Below, in pieces: positions 33,613-45,635 of a stretch of DNA of 64,000 nt (the stretch's first letter is position 1; each line of letters opens with the position of its first letter). The stretch is taken from positions 109,861,641 to 109,925,640 of the forward strand of contig CM043942.1 of NCBI GenBank assembly GCA_014529385.2. The letters run 5' to 3'. The position numbers were made by a program, and so were the translations under genes. Source of the DNA: Adiantum capillus-veneris (lineage: Eukaryota > Streptophyta > Polypodiopsida > Polypodiales > Pteridaceae). The notes below the pieces were generated by a model, which had not been told where the DNA came from, did no database searches, and saw nothing but the letters and a program-made list of their open reading frames with translations.

Positions 33613-35041
33613 TTAATGATCATCCTTGTCAACCCTTGGGTAAGATGGAAGCTCCCCTCCTTTATGTACCACTATGTCTGCCAAGTGAGCTTTAATAGAA
33701 TGATCCACTTTAAACTCAAACTCATACTCTTGAAGCTCCAAAGTCCACTTTAAGATGCACTTGCTAGGCTTCAAATGTTGTGCTACATCCGGAAAAAGGT
33801 TTGATGTGGTGAGCATATATAACTTTTGGGGCAACAAATAGGTTTTGAACCTGCAACAAGCAAGAACCAAGGCAAATATCCACTGATCCATTTCCGTGTA
33901 ATAGAACTCGCTTACATTCTTCATCTTGCTCTCAAAATAAACTCGCTTGAAGTTCCTTCCTTACTTTTGTAAGAGAACCGGCCCAAAAGCTACTGACCCC
34001 ACACTAATAGATACATAGAAACTCGATTGCAAGTCGGGAGGACTCGCTGTTGGTAAAGCACACAATACCTCCTTGATACCATCAAAAGCCTGATGCATGT
34101 ATTCATTCCACTCAAACCCTTGAGCTCTTTGACTCAATTTCTGGAGAGGATACACATACTAACATAAAATCCAAAAAAAACCGTGACAAGTACCTGAGCT
34201 TATGCACAAATGATGCCAAATCCTTTGTGGTGGTGGGTGGATCCATAAGCAACAAATCCTTAACTTTCTCTGGGTCGGCTTTGATTCCATTTTGGGAAAC
34301 CACAGGTCCTATTAAATGGACTCTGGCATGAGCAAACTTACATTTCTTTGGGTTGAGTTGCCCACCCTCTTGTTGGAGCCTTTCAAAACTCCACCTCAGC
34401 TTCTCCAAATGTGTGGCCTTGGAGCTATAACATCCAATGTCATCCATGAAAACTCGAATGAACTTACCCAAGTAGGGACCAAACACTCTATTCATCCATA
34501 CTTGAAAGGTAGCATATGCATTAACTAGCCCAAAAGGCATTCTTTTGTACACAAAACAACCCCAAGGAGTGATGAAGGTCATTTTCAATCAATCTTCAAT
34601 CGCTATCAAGATCTGAAAGTAGCCAAAAAATCCATCCATGATTGAGTAACGTTCATGACCTACAACCTGATTGAGGATTTCATCTAGGAAGGGTAGTGGA
34701 TAATGATTCCTTTTTGTGGCAACATTCAAAGGTTTGAAATCAACACATATCCTAAATCTTCCGTTCTTCTTGGGCACAATAACAAATGGAGAGACCCATG
34801 TGGACTCCTCCACTCGAAAGATGAAATTTGCTTCCAAAAGCTTCATCACCTCTTCATTTAGTTCCTTCTCATGAATGACCCCCAACCTCCTTAGCTGTTG
34901 AACCTTTGGCTTGGCACCTTCTTTTAGATTGATTCTATGCTCGACTCCTTTAGCTCCTTGCAACTCTGTATATTCACTGGCAAATAGATTTGGAAACTCT
35001 ATGAACATGTCTTCATACTCCTTCTTTTCTTTCTCTGTCAA
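33613..35041 (-). pseudogene. pol: Ty3-C reverse transcriptase and RNase H
   Basis: RT blocks: KKNGRFRICVDFKPLN, RNHYPLPFLDEIL, IMDGFFGYFQI (35041-34589), then TFITPWGCFVYKRMPFGLVNA and VFMDDIGCYS, the YxDD-box equivalent being FMDD (34588-34112). The connection to RNase H (LQKLSQRAQGFEW) is at 34155-33961 and RNase H proper at 33924-33613 (FYYTEMDQWIFALVLACCRFKTYL). Stops or frame changes at about 34589, 34140 and 33940 separate the parts. Normally NAPATF follows the FGL motif; here it is NAYATF. Confidence 0.9.
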
Positions 35042-35189
35042 TCTAACATGCTCCTTGCGTTCACTTTGGCAGGCTCTAAAATTTCTTTTGGACTATCCTT
35101 CTCCTCCTTGACCTTCACATCATGCATCAATGCCTCCTTTTCAGCACTTACCCCAAATAGATCAGGACATAATTGCATCAAGCCTTCCT

Positions 35190-35768
35190 CTACACTTTAT
35201 TCTGATGATGTAGACAAGCATCACTATTGTATGACATAGTTTCTGTTGAATGTGTATCTTGCATCTCCAATAGGGGCTGTGTACAGCTCTCGTGTGTCTT
35301 CATGTTGTAGACAATGGTCCTTCCTTTCTCTTTGTCAGGGATGGTGATCAAGCCCGTGTCCCACCCCTGCTTAGCACCAAGGGTTATAAGCCATTGCCTC
35401 CCTGAAATGATTGGATAATCATTCTCATCCACTTGCATCACGTAGCAATCAACCAAGCACTCAATCCTAAAGACTTTTATCTTCACATCTTTAGCTATTC
35501 CAAAATACCTTGCCTTTTTGTGGTTGGCCATCCTCATATGGATTAAAGCATTCACTGACATCTTGACGCCTGCTTCTTTCCTGATAGCCTTGGTCATGAC
35601 ACACACCTGGGCACCACCATCCACATATGCTTGCACTTCAGTTTTCTTTCTCAACATACCTTCACTATTGGCACCATATCCACTCGGTGGCCAACCCTCA
35701 AAGATGACACCATGCTTTGATGCTTTTCCTTCTTGGAAGGAAGCCGCGTACTCACACACTTGGTCCAC
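35190..35768 (-). pseudogene. Ty3-C protease region
   Basis: A 192-codon frame containing VDGGAQVCVM, the D-[ST/G]-G-A motif of a retropepsin with Gly in place of Ser/Thr, as also in Ty3-D (VDGGAQMCVI). Further on, YPIISGRQWLI corresponds to the conserved ILGRPWL block. It follows gag with a stop between them. Confidence 0.8.
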
Positions 35769-35830
35769 TTCCTCCTCAATTTAGCGTTCAAAGCCACCAA
35801 CTGACCAAAAGATATATTTGCCTTTTGATT

Positions 35831-37058
35831 TCATATGTCATCAACAATATCATAGTCTTCAACACCTTGGCCAAGGAGGTAGTTCTTTGGACCAATTTTC
35901 CTTCTTCGCCACCTCTTGATACTCTCTGGTTTGTCTTCTACCTTAGCCTTTCCTTTCCTTGCTCTTGTTTCCCTCTCTTCTTCTGTCTCTTTCTCCCTAT
36001 CATGCCTGGCTCTCTTATTGGCCAAAACATACACATCTTGATGCTCAAGGGTAATGATGTTAATAGACCTACCTTCTCCATTTCCAGGCAACGGTTGTGG
36101 TTGTTGTTGCAACGGTGGTGCTTCTAGTGCCTGATCTTGATGATTTTCTTTTATTCTCCCTCGACCACATCCATATAAGGGGTATATCCCTCCTCTCTCT
36201 CTTGGTGGTTCAAGACAATCAAGGGTGTAGTGACCCTCTTCATCACAATTGTAGCATCTAACTTGTAGCCTTTGTCCCCTACCTCTCCCAGCTGGTTGCT
36301 CTTCTCTTTGGTTCCTATTCATTATGTTAATTCTTAATTCTTGCAAACTGACCAGTAAGATCATGCAAAACCCGGGCCGTAACGGGATTTGGACCTTGAA
36401 CCACTCGCTCCACTCTATCATCCGTTGCCGTAGGGACCATTGGTTGCACCACAACTAGCTCAGCATGTGTCATGCCTTGCTCCTACCTTCTCTTGATCTT
36501 CTTTCTCTTGTCCTTGGCAATTTCCATAGCTCTTTCAAATGTAGCAGGATCCTCTTGATTGACCTTCTCCCTTACACTTAGATGGAGACAATCCATAAAC
36601 TAACGCACTTTAAAAAAATCCCCTGGAGGTACTTGGGATGCCACCTCCAATTTCACCCATAGTCATTTGAAGTGTTGCAAAAACTCTTTACAGTTAGCAT
36701 GAACATCTTACTGCAAACCTCTTGATTTTGTTGTCGCTTTTGTTGCGGTTATTTTCTTTCCAAACCTATCAAAAATTGCCAGCTTCACCTGCTCCCATGT
36801 TTGCTTTTTTTCTTCCTCTAAACCTTCAAACCACTCACGAGCTTCTTCTTTGAGTGTAAGAGGAAATACATAAAGCTTTGCTTTGTCATTCACAATTTGC
36901 ATACCAAGCGTGTGCCACTCGAAGTCCGCAATCCAATCCTTCACCTCCTCCTTCCCTGTGAACACTAGCCGACTATATGCCATCCCTTTGAAAGTGCTTC
37001 TCACTTGCGTGAGTAATTCTACAAAAATTGAAGTCTTGCACCTCAACCAAACCACCAC
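35831..37058 (-). pseudogene. gag: Ty3-C gag
   Basis: The capsid segment (37058-36708) has F.GKEEVKDWIADFEW, LYVFPLTLKEEAREWFEGL and WEQVKLAIFDRFG. A stop-rich middle follows, then a C-terminal segment (36454-35831) with a zinc knuckle C-YN-C-DEEG-H-YTLD-C and a basic, glutamine/proline-rich tail. It starts within 100 bp of the 5' LTR, so this element has no room for the leader ORFs of Ty3-A, B and D. Confidence 0.85.
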
Positions 37059-37127
37059 TTTTCTTCAAAGAATCTCAAACTTCACAACAAAACCGCTTCA
37101 CCTGGGTGCACAACCGGCAAATTTTCG

Positions 37128-37147
37128 CTCCCCAATGGGATTGCCAA
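37128..37147 (-). promoter_or_regulatory. PBS-like site of Ty3-C
   Basis: On the minus strand, TTGGCAATCCCATTGGGGA follows the LTR end (CCATCA) by 4 bp. It is a degenerate relative of TGGCGCCGTTGCCGGGGA, the Athila/Tat-type PBS, and of the motifs in Ty3-A and Ty3-D. Confidence 0.5.
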
Positions 37148-37555
37148 AGGATGATGGAGCAAAAGACGCCATGCATACACTCACACACCCAGACAACACA
37201 ACACTACACAAGGAATTTGCTTAAATTCCAACCCACACACACCACCACTCAAGAGCTCAATTAAGACACTACCCACAAGCTCAATTCAAACTCCAAACAC
37301 CTCGACCTACAAGCCCTTGCCTGCCTACAGACACTACAAGGTGAGTTGAGTCAATCAACACTTGGAATCACACTTGATGGTGACCAAAATATACAAGAAA
37401 AACCATCAAAAACTATAGCCACAAAGGCCTCTCACAAACCATTGCAAAGCCTTCACCAAACTCCACTCTGTTGGACTCTTTGGAGTAGTGCCAACCCTAA
37501 TGGCACCGATACAGGGTCACATAGTCTTGTAGAAAGCCGCACCTTCTTCCCTCAA

Positions 37556-37728
37556 TGTTGGGGTAAAGCCCCATGTGGCCGGTTAGGCCAGGTATACTTA
37601 TTCATTATGTACATAATAGAATAAGGGGGCTCACATGTAGAGTGAGTTTCAGCCCCTGCAAACACAAGGTCTCTCCTCTTCTCCTCTCTCCTCCATTCCT
37701 GCACACACACTCCCGCTAGTGCACTTCA
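37556..37728 (+). repeat. 5' LTR of Copia-1
   Basis: Starts TGTTGGGGTAAAGC and ends GCACTTCA; 173 bp. It matches 40945-41144 apart from small indels (TGCCTGTCCAC and ACTCAC insertions in the 3' copy). Confidence 0.95.
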
Positions 37729-37730
37729 AC

Positions 37731-37742
37731 TGGTATCAGAGC
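37731..37742 (+). promoter_or_regulatory. Copia-1 primer-binding site
   Basis: TGGTATCAGAGC, 2 bp after the LTR; complementary to the initiator Met tRNA 3' end. Confidence 0.95.
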
Positions 37743-39249
37743 ACAGGGATTAGGAGCACCATTGGAGCTCAGCGGGGAAGCAGGCAGAGAAGTAGCAAAA
37801 ATTGCAGCACATTTTTGCAGATCTGTTTTGGCCTACCAAAATGTTTTCATTCAAGTCGATTCCCTATCATCCTGACCGGTTTTTTGTCCTCTTCAACTTT
37901 GCAGAAGAAAGTTTTCCCAAAATCTTCACCAATTTTGAGATACATCACTCAGACTTCCTGCACGTCTAGGGTACACAGGTGCAGATTTTTACAGATCTAT
38001 TTTGACTTTTATAAACATCACATTTCAGGTCCATTTTCGTGAGGCCCAACCATTTTTGCGTGGTCTACAACTTTACAGAAGGAAGTTTCTACAAATTCTG
38101 AGCGGTTTGGAAGATATGAGCTGATAGGCTACAGGGTATTCGGAAAGTTGAAGATTATGTATGCATGTTGTGGTGATTTGCTACATTCAGAGAGCTCGGA
38201 TTGAGCTTTTGATATTTTGCTCTCAATGAAGAGAGTGTGGGCTCATATTTTCAACACATTTATGCGCACACATTGAGAACGCTTCGTGGATGTATGCATT
38301 CTTGTGGACTCTCAGGTTCGAGAGTGATTTCATCACAGGTTATGTACATTGACTTATGCGATTGAGCAGATTTCGGAAAGTGTGGTGCACAGATTTGGAG
38401 AGAGTTTTGCAAGCATTTTTGGCATGATTGTGAACTGAATTTTCAGCTCATTTGGATGCTCTTTGATACACATTTGGTACATGCTTGATGCTCGTTTATA
38501 TTGCCACGTGGATGCACATGATGTGCGCTTTTTGGCGGATGGTAATCTTCGCCTTGCAATGGCATATGTGGGATGATTTTCAGCTATTTTGAGCATCAAT
38601 TTGTGTCATATTTTGGTTGGTTTATGCTAGTATATGCTTCGCTTGAAGAGTGCGGTTGATGCACTTTGTGTTTCGGATTACAAGATTGTTTTCCAAGTTT
38701 AAGGAGTTGAGACTTTGGGGTAGCTCATGTATACTTGAGTGCGGATTTTGTGTATGATTTGCTCATGGTTTTGAGCATGTTTATGGCATGTATGGTTATT
38801 ATGGTTAGATAGCCAAATATTGTCGAAACTCTGCTGGATTTTTCTTGCGAGTTTATTATTTATGTGCATGGTTTGCAATCGTGTTTTGATTGCATTTGGC
38901 ACTCAGTGGTTGCTTTGCCATAGTGTTTTGGCATCGCATTGTGAGAGTGCTTGCTCACCGGATTATGTCATTTGACATACATGTGGTAATCTCTTCAGGA
39001 GGGAGATTGTTGATGATAGTTTCATCGATTACCACATAGTGCTCTTAGATTAGAGCGGGTGTTTTGGCATCATTTGAGCGGTTTTTCTCACTTGTTTCGT
39101 TACATTGATCGCCATATATGATGATACTTCTCTTAGACAGCTTATGCCAGCTTCTGTTGTATTTTGGCAGTACTTGGTGTATGAGTTAGCCAGGCTTTGG
39201 CTATTGTCAGTTGATTGACTTGTGCTTGGTCTTGTCACAGGTTATCGCC
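37743..39249 (+). other. Non-coding leader of Copia-1
   Basis: About 1.5 kb between PBS and gag with no sizeable plus-strand ORF except a doubtful 107-codon frame (37719-38042). It is G/T-rich with repeated TTTTGG and GCATG words. Unusually long for a copia element. Confidence 0.6.
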
Positions 39250-39663
39250 ATGGATTTGGCATGTACATCATTGTCAGGGTTTGTGCTTTTCCATACAAAG
39301 TTTGATGGTTCAAACTTTGAGCATTGGAAAGCAGGTATGCATGATGCATTGACTCGGTTGGGCCAAGTGTTGCCACTACAGGGCATGGATGCTAGGCCAG
39401 AGTCTATGACTGACGATGAGTGGGAGGACTTGGATGAGCTTGCACGTTCAACGATCATGTTACACCTTGGTGAGTCTGTCTATCACATTGGGTTGGATGC
39501 ATGTACAACTAGAGAGTTATGGCAAAGATTAAGCAATGCTTTGGCACAAATGAGTCTAGAGAGATGCCTACAGTCAAAGGACGATGTTGCAGACATAGAG
39601 ATGTTGTGTATTGGCATTGTGGTCATACAGGGCATGTACGTAGGCGTTGTTTTCGATGGATGA
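39250..39663 (+). pseudogene. gag: Copia-1 gag (UBN2-type)
   Basis: From ATG at about 39250: KFDGSNFEHWKAGMHDAL, MTDDEWEDLDELARSTIMLHL, TTRELWQRLSN. These are the standard blocks of copia gag (UBN2 domain). Sequence after about residue 105 jumps straight to a Cys/His-poor tail ending at 39663, so the C-terminal half of gag, including a clean zinc knuckle, is missing (a CWHCGHTG-like trace lies at about 39606-39632 in another frame). Confidence 0.85.
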
Positions 39664-39701
39664 GACACCGCAGGAGATAGCACAAGAGGGATGCTATCAC
39701 T

Positions 39702-40295
39702 TTGGATGATGTGGGAGTAGATGTAGCGTATGTGGCTACGCATGACGGAGATGTCGACTTTTCTTCCATGTTTACTCTTGACTTTCTTATGTCAGTTTTT
39801 GACGACACATTACCTTCGCATTGGATACTAGAAGTGAGTGCTAGGTTTCATGTCACGCTGAGTCGTGAGTGGTTTAGCACATATGCTAGTGGTATGCTTG
39901 GACGTGTGTGTCTAGCTGATGGTTCAGTACATGACATAGTTGGTGCAGGGGATGTCAGACTATCGTTGCCGAGTGGTGCATCATATGTGTTGCGAGATGT
40001 ACGCCATGTGCCAGGTTTGACGCAGAGCTTGATCTCTGTGAGTCACTTACGAGAGAGTGGATGCCAAGTAGTGCTGGATGAGCACAGTTTCCGATTGCAT
40101 CGTGGACAACTAGTCATAGCTAGAGGTGCTAGTGTTGGCATGATTCATGCGATGAAAGTACGTCATGTGCTAGACGACACAGTTTTCATGAGTGCGCAAC
40201 CATGCAGAGAGACAAGGCATGTCTCCTTTGCGAATAGGTTGCATGATACTCCAGTTTGTGAGCATGTTGAGCCAGTTGTGCAGACAGTTGTGTAG
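39702..40295 (+). pseudogene. Copia-1 protease, active site lost
   Basis: Aligns with copia protease by SHWILEVSARFHVT, WFSTYASG, VCLADGSVHDIVGAGDVRL, LRDVRHVPGLTQSLISVSHL. Where a working enzyme has D-S-G-A, this has E-V-S-A-R, so the catalytic Asp is gone. The frame is otherwise open, suggesting either relaxed loss or a non-enzymatic use of the product. Confidence 0.8.
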
Positions 40296-40301
40296 CAGGG
40301 C

Positions 40302-40760
40302 ATGTCATTCATGGATACAATGACGGATATGGATGGCTTGAGTGCTGAGGATTCAGCCATGATTCAACCATTCATGGATATGCTTAGGCCAGAGGCTGAT
40401 GTATGTGAGTTAGAGCTAGGCATTGCTCTTACCACACAGGGTTCAAGACAGATAGATGCTCTTGGTGTGCATGTGACATGCGATGGACACGAGGATGGAT
40501 TCCAGGGATCGGAGTTCGAGTGTCAGGGTGATTTCCATGAGTGGAGTTCTGAGCCAGATTTGATTGAGATGGTCAGATTGCAGATACTGATAGAATTGCA
40601 TCAGCATTCGGGAGTCTCATGTACGAGATACTCATCTCAAGACCCGAAATTGCATTTTCAGTAGGTGCATTTGCAGTGGGAGCAGTTAGTCGTGCAGTGA
40701 CTGACGTTGGCCTTGAGCATAGGGGTACTTTGCAGCGTATGGTGAGGTACCTGTAGGATG
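40302..40760 (+). pseudogene. Copia-1 remnant of the RT-RNase H connection
   Basis: After an unrecognised stretch, 40611-40755 in one frame reads GSLMYEILISRPEIAFSVGA and VRYL, equivalent to the GSLMYAM..TRPDIAHAVG...RYLKGT block of copia pol (compare 58386-58520). Integrase and the RT core are absent, so a large deletion joins the protease to this block. Confidence 0.6.
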
Positions 40761-40944
40761 TGTGCGGCTTTGGTGAGGAGTATGGTATCAATCGCTCTAT
40801 ACTTCCTCTAAGATTAGAGCTGGATGCACACAGATTCAGTGAGCCAGTGGGCGTTGGCTGAGGTCATACTTGTGATGGCCTTGTACAGGTTTTGTACGGT
40901 TTTCTTTTCTCTCTCACGGCCACATTGGCCTTTACGTGGGAGGT

Positions 40945-41144
40945 TTTTGGGGTAAAGCTCCATGTGGCCGGTTAGGCCAGGTGCCTGTCCACTATACTTA
41001 TTCATTATGTACATAATAGAATAAGGGGGCTCACATGTAGAGAGTGAGTTTCAGCCCCTGCAAACACAAGGTCTCTCCTCTTGTCCTCTCTCCTCCATTG
41101 CTACACACACACTCACTCACACACGCTCTCGCTCGCGCACTTCA
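40945..41144 (+). repeat. 3' LTR of Copia-1
   Basis: 200 bp, ends GCGCACTTCA. The first bases are TTTTGGGG where the 5' copy has TGTTGGGG, so the terminal TG is mutated. Confidence 0.93.
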
Positions 41145-41961
41145 CTCAATTCCTCGCACACACACATCCATGGAAACCTCAAAACTTCCATAAACTCTCC
41201 CAAGTGCAAAATTGAAGAGAGAAAGCTCTCATTCACTCCTCCACACACTCGAAAACAGGATGCGAACGCGACAGGACTGCACTAGACCACCTGTAGGAAC
41301 CGTGCTTCCTTTCCCTCCCAGAGAGGTGAAAGTGCCAAGACTTGGCTTCAGAAATACTCCCTCAGCTGAAACACTCACATCACCGTGAGTGATGTGGCAA
41401 ATTGACCATTTTTGGTCATCTTTTGACCTTTTTAAACCTAGTTTTGACGAGTTTTGACCACTCACGGGCATTTTTTGTGGGGAAAACCCCAAGCGGACTC
41501 CAAAATTCACCAATTTTTGTACATTCAGTCCTTGATACCCAAATCACTTTTTCACATCCCCACATTCCATTTTTGACCACTTCTCGAGTGGTGCATGCAT
41601 CACCGCAAATCAGGCACCGTAAATAGACAATTACTGCATGTGCCAAACTTCTCGAGCGGGATGAGAGTACCCACACTTGTTGCTTGCATTATTTACATTC
41701 TAGAAAGCTCAAAAACATTCTCTAGAGCCAAAAGAGGCCACCAAGAACCATATCCAAAGCCTCGATACCCTATCCAGGCATGTACATGTGCTCGACTGTT
41801 GACACACAAACCTGACTATTAACAATGTGTACATGTTGCATCTTTTTTAGAACTTGAAACCAATTTGAAAAGCTCCCAAATTCATGTATTAACATCTTTT
41901 TATACATATGACCATTCATATACGCACTACTTTGTACATATCAAAAGTGATTTATCAATGT

Positions 41962-43089
41962 TTAGGAGAAAGATCTTCTATTGGCAGTCTATGAAGGATC
42001 AAAATTTACATCTCATGTACATGGTTCCCAAAAAAATAAGGTACAATATATCAAAAATGTAGCTCTAAATTTTGTGTCCGATTAGGAGGGTGCCCGTAAG
42101 TTGTGATGACCAAAAAAATGAGGAATTTGGATTCATCATGGCACACATTGTCACAACATCCACAATGGAACATCTATATCAGTCACAGACAAAACAAGCT
42201 CCCTTCTCAAAAAGGTATTGGGCATCAATCAGTAGAGGACGGAAGGAGCCAAACGAGTAAAAATGTCTATAGCAAAGTAAACATGTCTACTTTTCTCTGT
42301 CAAGCTAATGAAGTAGGGAAAATGATTGGTGGACAAATACTATACACCATCCCACTTCAAGACAATTGGTAAATGGTCTTCTTTTCTTATTGAGTTACAA
42401 AGTTTCACATGACAATGAGAGTGATGTATTTATCATTTTTTTTTTATGAACTGTATCTAAGATGCGGAGTGACCTTGCTAAAGTTTTTTGTTGGGCTAGA
42501 TGGACTATTGCAAGATAGCACATACAACTTTTTCCTCTAGTGAACCAAGTTTCCAAGATAGGGTAGAAATAGGATGGAGAAGGGGAGAAGTGCTGTGTCC
42601 TCAAGATATTGATGGCGTGACCATTCTCTAGTCCTTATTTGATGAATCAAATGACGCAAAAGGATCTAGTGATCTTTGTATTGTGTGGGTGTAGTTTGAT
42701 CACACTCACCATATGGCAAGTTGGGTCACCATGTCAAGTCATGTCTATGACCCTAGGTGTGTTTCTCTTTCTAGGCTTGCCCTTAGTATACTCAGTCTTT
42801 TCAAGTTATGCAAGGGGTTGGATTAGTTTTGTGTTGCACTTAGTATGGAGGTTCTTCTAACCATATCAACATGAAAATGGAAGGAGGAGGATAGGGAGTT
42901 GCAATGCTTACTCTAGGAGTGCCTGAATGAAGGGATAACCAAGCATGGGTGCAAGATTTCCTCGACATCCTGGTGATAGACAAAGATCAATCAAATTGAA
43001 ATGTAGTATGGACTATTTTCAATGGTGAAAATGATAATGTGATGGATGGATGGGAGTGATCCTGCCTATTTCATGCTATAGAATGCTAT
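41962..43089. other. No gene seen
   Basis: Short ORFs only, including a hydrophobic 73-codon frame at 42639 that has no supporting context. Confidence 0.4.
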
Positions 43090-43136
43090 GGGGTTCCTTC
43101 CATAGCCACATTGGCTATCTTGATGGAAGGAACCCC
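43090..43136. repeat. Perfect 14-bp hairpin with inner 5-bp stem
   Basis: Arms GGGGTTCCTTCCAT (43090-43103) and ATGGAAGGAACCCC (43123-43136) enclose a loop that itself pairs AGCCA (43104-43108) with TGGCT (43112-43116). Direct copies of ATGCTATAG flank it. Confidence 0.9.
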
Positions 43137-43231
43137 ATGCTATAGAGTGATCTTGCCTATTCTCATTAAACATTGATATCAAGTTGAATGTCCATGAAAG
43201 ATAAAAGCTTCAAAGGAAGTTCATACACACC

Positions 43232-43236
<5 letters not shown>

Positions 43237-43293
<57 letters not shown>
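43237..43293. repeat. (CT)n microsatellite
   Basis: About 28 CT units. Confidence 0.96.
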
Positions 43294-43297
<4 letters not shown>

Positions 43298-43399
43298 ATA
43301 TGAGTTTGAGGGCTTACACTTGCAAAATGGGAGAGAGAACATGTAACACATGGGCGAGAGAAAGAGAGATGATGTAAGAGCAAGGGTAGTCTATCTTAC

Positions 43400-43490
43400 A
43401 ATTATCCACCTAGCCAACACCTATATAGCCATTTAGCTATCCTAGGCCCCCTTTACCCTGCCATGTGGGCTCATAGCCCCTTGCAAGGCT
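43400..43490. repeat. Dispersed ~90-bp repeat, copy 1
   Basis: CCAACACCTATATAGCC ... GCTATCCTA ... CCATGTGGGCTCATAGCCCC; matches copy 2 at 45546-45635 in the same orientation. Two direct copies 2.1 kb apart could be the ends of an old element. Confidence 0.75.
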
Positions 43491-45545
43491 CACACTAGAA
43501 GACTTTTTTGTCTAGAAAAAAATGGAAAATCATTTTTTAACCACACTAATGTCTTCCCAAGTGGAACCTTCTTTGGGTTTGTCCTTCCACTTGACCAAAA
43601 ACTTTGTAAACATCATAAAAGTAAAATCTCCACAATAGCCATATAGGTTGAGATGTTAAAAGAAAATTAGAATTCTTGTAGCATAAACACTTCACAAGTG
43701 GGGTTTCTTGATGCACCTATTGAAAATAACAATAGGTTAAGATTACTAGAATGTGCATTACTACCATGCCTCTACCATGTAACCACTCATAAGGTTGGAA
43801 TACTTTATCTTATAGAGCAAGAGTGATCAACAACCATACAACCACTCATAAGAGTGGAATACTTGCTTAGCTTGCCACTTTTGAAGGTAGAATTAGTTAT
43901 ATCTAAATAGGAAACCTTGGCCATTTTTTTTTCTTAAAGGAGAGGGCCATAATAATCCTCATAGAAGAAGTGTGATCAGCACCATAGGTCTCAAATTGAT
44001 GTCCATACTTTGACCATCCATGTCGGAATCTTTTACAAAAATGCAACTTTGTATTTATATGATTGAACTATAGGGTCCCTAGAACATATTATCCATCCTT
44101 TTGTGATAGATAATATGTACCATAGATTACATCTCTACCCTTGTAGTCATGGAAAGATTATAAAATGTAAAAGTGTTAATTGTTTGTTCGGCTGCTACCT
44201 TTGTATCTATTCATGTCTTTGTATCCGTACTCCTTGTCCCACAACAAATCTACCACGAATGGTACATACAAGACATCACCCTATAACACCACCATAGGAT
44301 CCTTGTCCTCAGGTTGAGTCATGGTTCAAGACCCTTGCCCTCATCATAAATCATCATTTAGGACATAACATGTGGACCTTTGATATGTCATTGTATCACA
44401 TTTTAGTGAAGCACGTGTTGTGCATGTAATACATAGCACACATTAGTGGAATGCTTGATTATAAAATAATAAAAATTGGACAATATAAATACAACTTGTG
44501 TTTAGCTATAGTTCATAGCCACACTTATTGATAGAGAATTTATTGTTGCATGCATATAGGAATGAGGAACTCAATCATAAATGTGCAAGCATTCATCCAT
44601 AGAGGCAAAATAAGCTGTTTGGGGAAAACAAAAATCCATGTCCAAAGCATAATAGAAAATGTGTCTAGGGCAAAATAAATGCCAATCATAAACCTCATGT
44701 GCATCCTTATGGAAAATTTCACAAGCATCTGCATGTAAAAGTCATAGCTTAAAACATGTGTACTCATGCACCCTTGTTCATGACTTGTATATCTTATATA
44801 TATTTGACCTTATCAACAATCAAACAAACAATCGACCTTGTCGAGCATAAAGTTATAGAACTTAAACCTATTCAAACATTCTTATACATATATTAATACA
44901 ATGTATATCCACCATAACCACATGCCTTGTATGCAACTTCTATAGATGTAGCGATAGTCATTTGCCTTGTATCCTTTTTGGTCAGTAGCCTACATGACTA
45001 CCTTTGTGCCTATGGTGTTTTCCTTGCTTTGCACCATCCATCTACGGAACCTTGATCCTTGAAACTCAAAGAATTCTTTTCATGATACCTTGCATGACTT
45101 TCTTTACCTTGCTTGTCATGCCTTGATATGGGCTTTGCACAGCCATAGCTCTTTGATTTTGAGCTTCTCCTTTGTGCATGGCCTTGCATAGACTTTGTAT
45201 GGCCTTGCTCCTTGAACTCTAGAAGTCTTGCATGGATTTAGATGGATTTTGCATGCAGTATGGCAACATCGATCCTCTTTGTCAAAATTTGAAAGGCCAA
45301 AACTATGCAAAATAACTCAAAATTAATGCAAAATTTGAGAAAAGTTTGTTTTAAGAAGCTGGAAACCACAATGATTCTAGCAAGACATATAGGTAGAATA
45401 TTCAAAATAAACTTCTATACATAGATATTTTAAAAATAGAAAACGCTTGGTTTACCATTCCAAGAGGATCTGCACAGTACAGAGAGAGACTTTCTCTTGT
45501 TTCCTTTGCCATAACTCTGATATGACCAAGGGAATTCATGCGTAC
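43491..45545. other. No gene seen between the two 90-bp repeats
   Basis: AT-rich sequence. Between 44900 and 45250 the phrase CCTTG(T/C)ATG recurs irregularly. No coding frame supported. Confidence 0.4.
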
Positions 45546-45635
45546 AGTTCTCCACCCATCCAACACCTGTATAGCCTTGTAGCTATCCTATGTCCCCTTG
45601 CCATGCCATATGGGCTCATAACCCCCTACTGAGGA
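45546..45635. repeat. Dispersed ~90-bp repeat, copy 2
   Basis: CCAACACCTGTATAGCC ... GCTATCCTA ... CCATATGGGCTCATAACCCC; see copy 1. Confidence 0.75.

Larger units (their letters stand above)
37556..41144 (+). mobile_element. Copia-1: non-autonomous Ty1/copia element nested in Ty3-C LTR
   Basis: The target duplication CTCAA (37551-37555 and 41145-41149) flanks a 3.6-kb element with short LTRs, an initiator-Met PBS at 37731-37742 and a purine tract (ACGTGGGAGG) before the 3' LTR. The interior has a 1.5-kb non-coding leader, gag, a damaged protease and a short RT/RNase H remnant joined directly behind it. Integrase and most of RT are missing. It could have moved only with enzymes from a full-length relative. 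Confidence 0.92.
30243..41957 (-). mobile_element. Ty3-C: Tat-like LTR retrotransposon with nested insertions
   Basis: LTRs begin TGATGGAG and end TTTATCA on the plus strand. ATGT flanks both ends directly (30239-30242 and 41958-41961), which I take as the target duplication, 4 bp where 5 is usual. The minus-strand interior runs gag, protease, RT, RNase H, a second RNase H, integrase. The 3' LTR carries an inverted-repeat insertion and the 5' LTR a copia-type element. Many stops and frame changes show that it is inactive. Confidence 0.85.
37152..41957 (-). repeat. 5' LTR of Ty3-C, split by a copia element
   Basis: LTR sequence runs 37152-37555 and resumes at 41150-41957 after the nested element and its duplicated CTCAA. 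Excluding these, it is about 1.2 kb. It is shorter than the 3' LTR because it lacks the 465-bp inverted-repeat segment. Confidence 0.88.

Noticed and set aside
37719-38042. 107-codon ORF starting in the Copia-1 LTR/PBS
   Set aside because: It reads through the PBS with no motif; more likely chance in the leader.
42639-42860. 73-codon ORF with membrane-like segments
   Set aside because: No start context, no homologous copy in the window and no supporting features.
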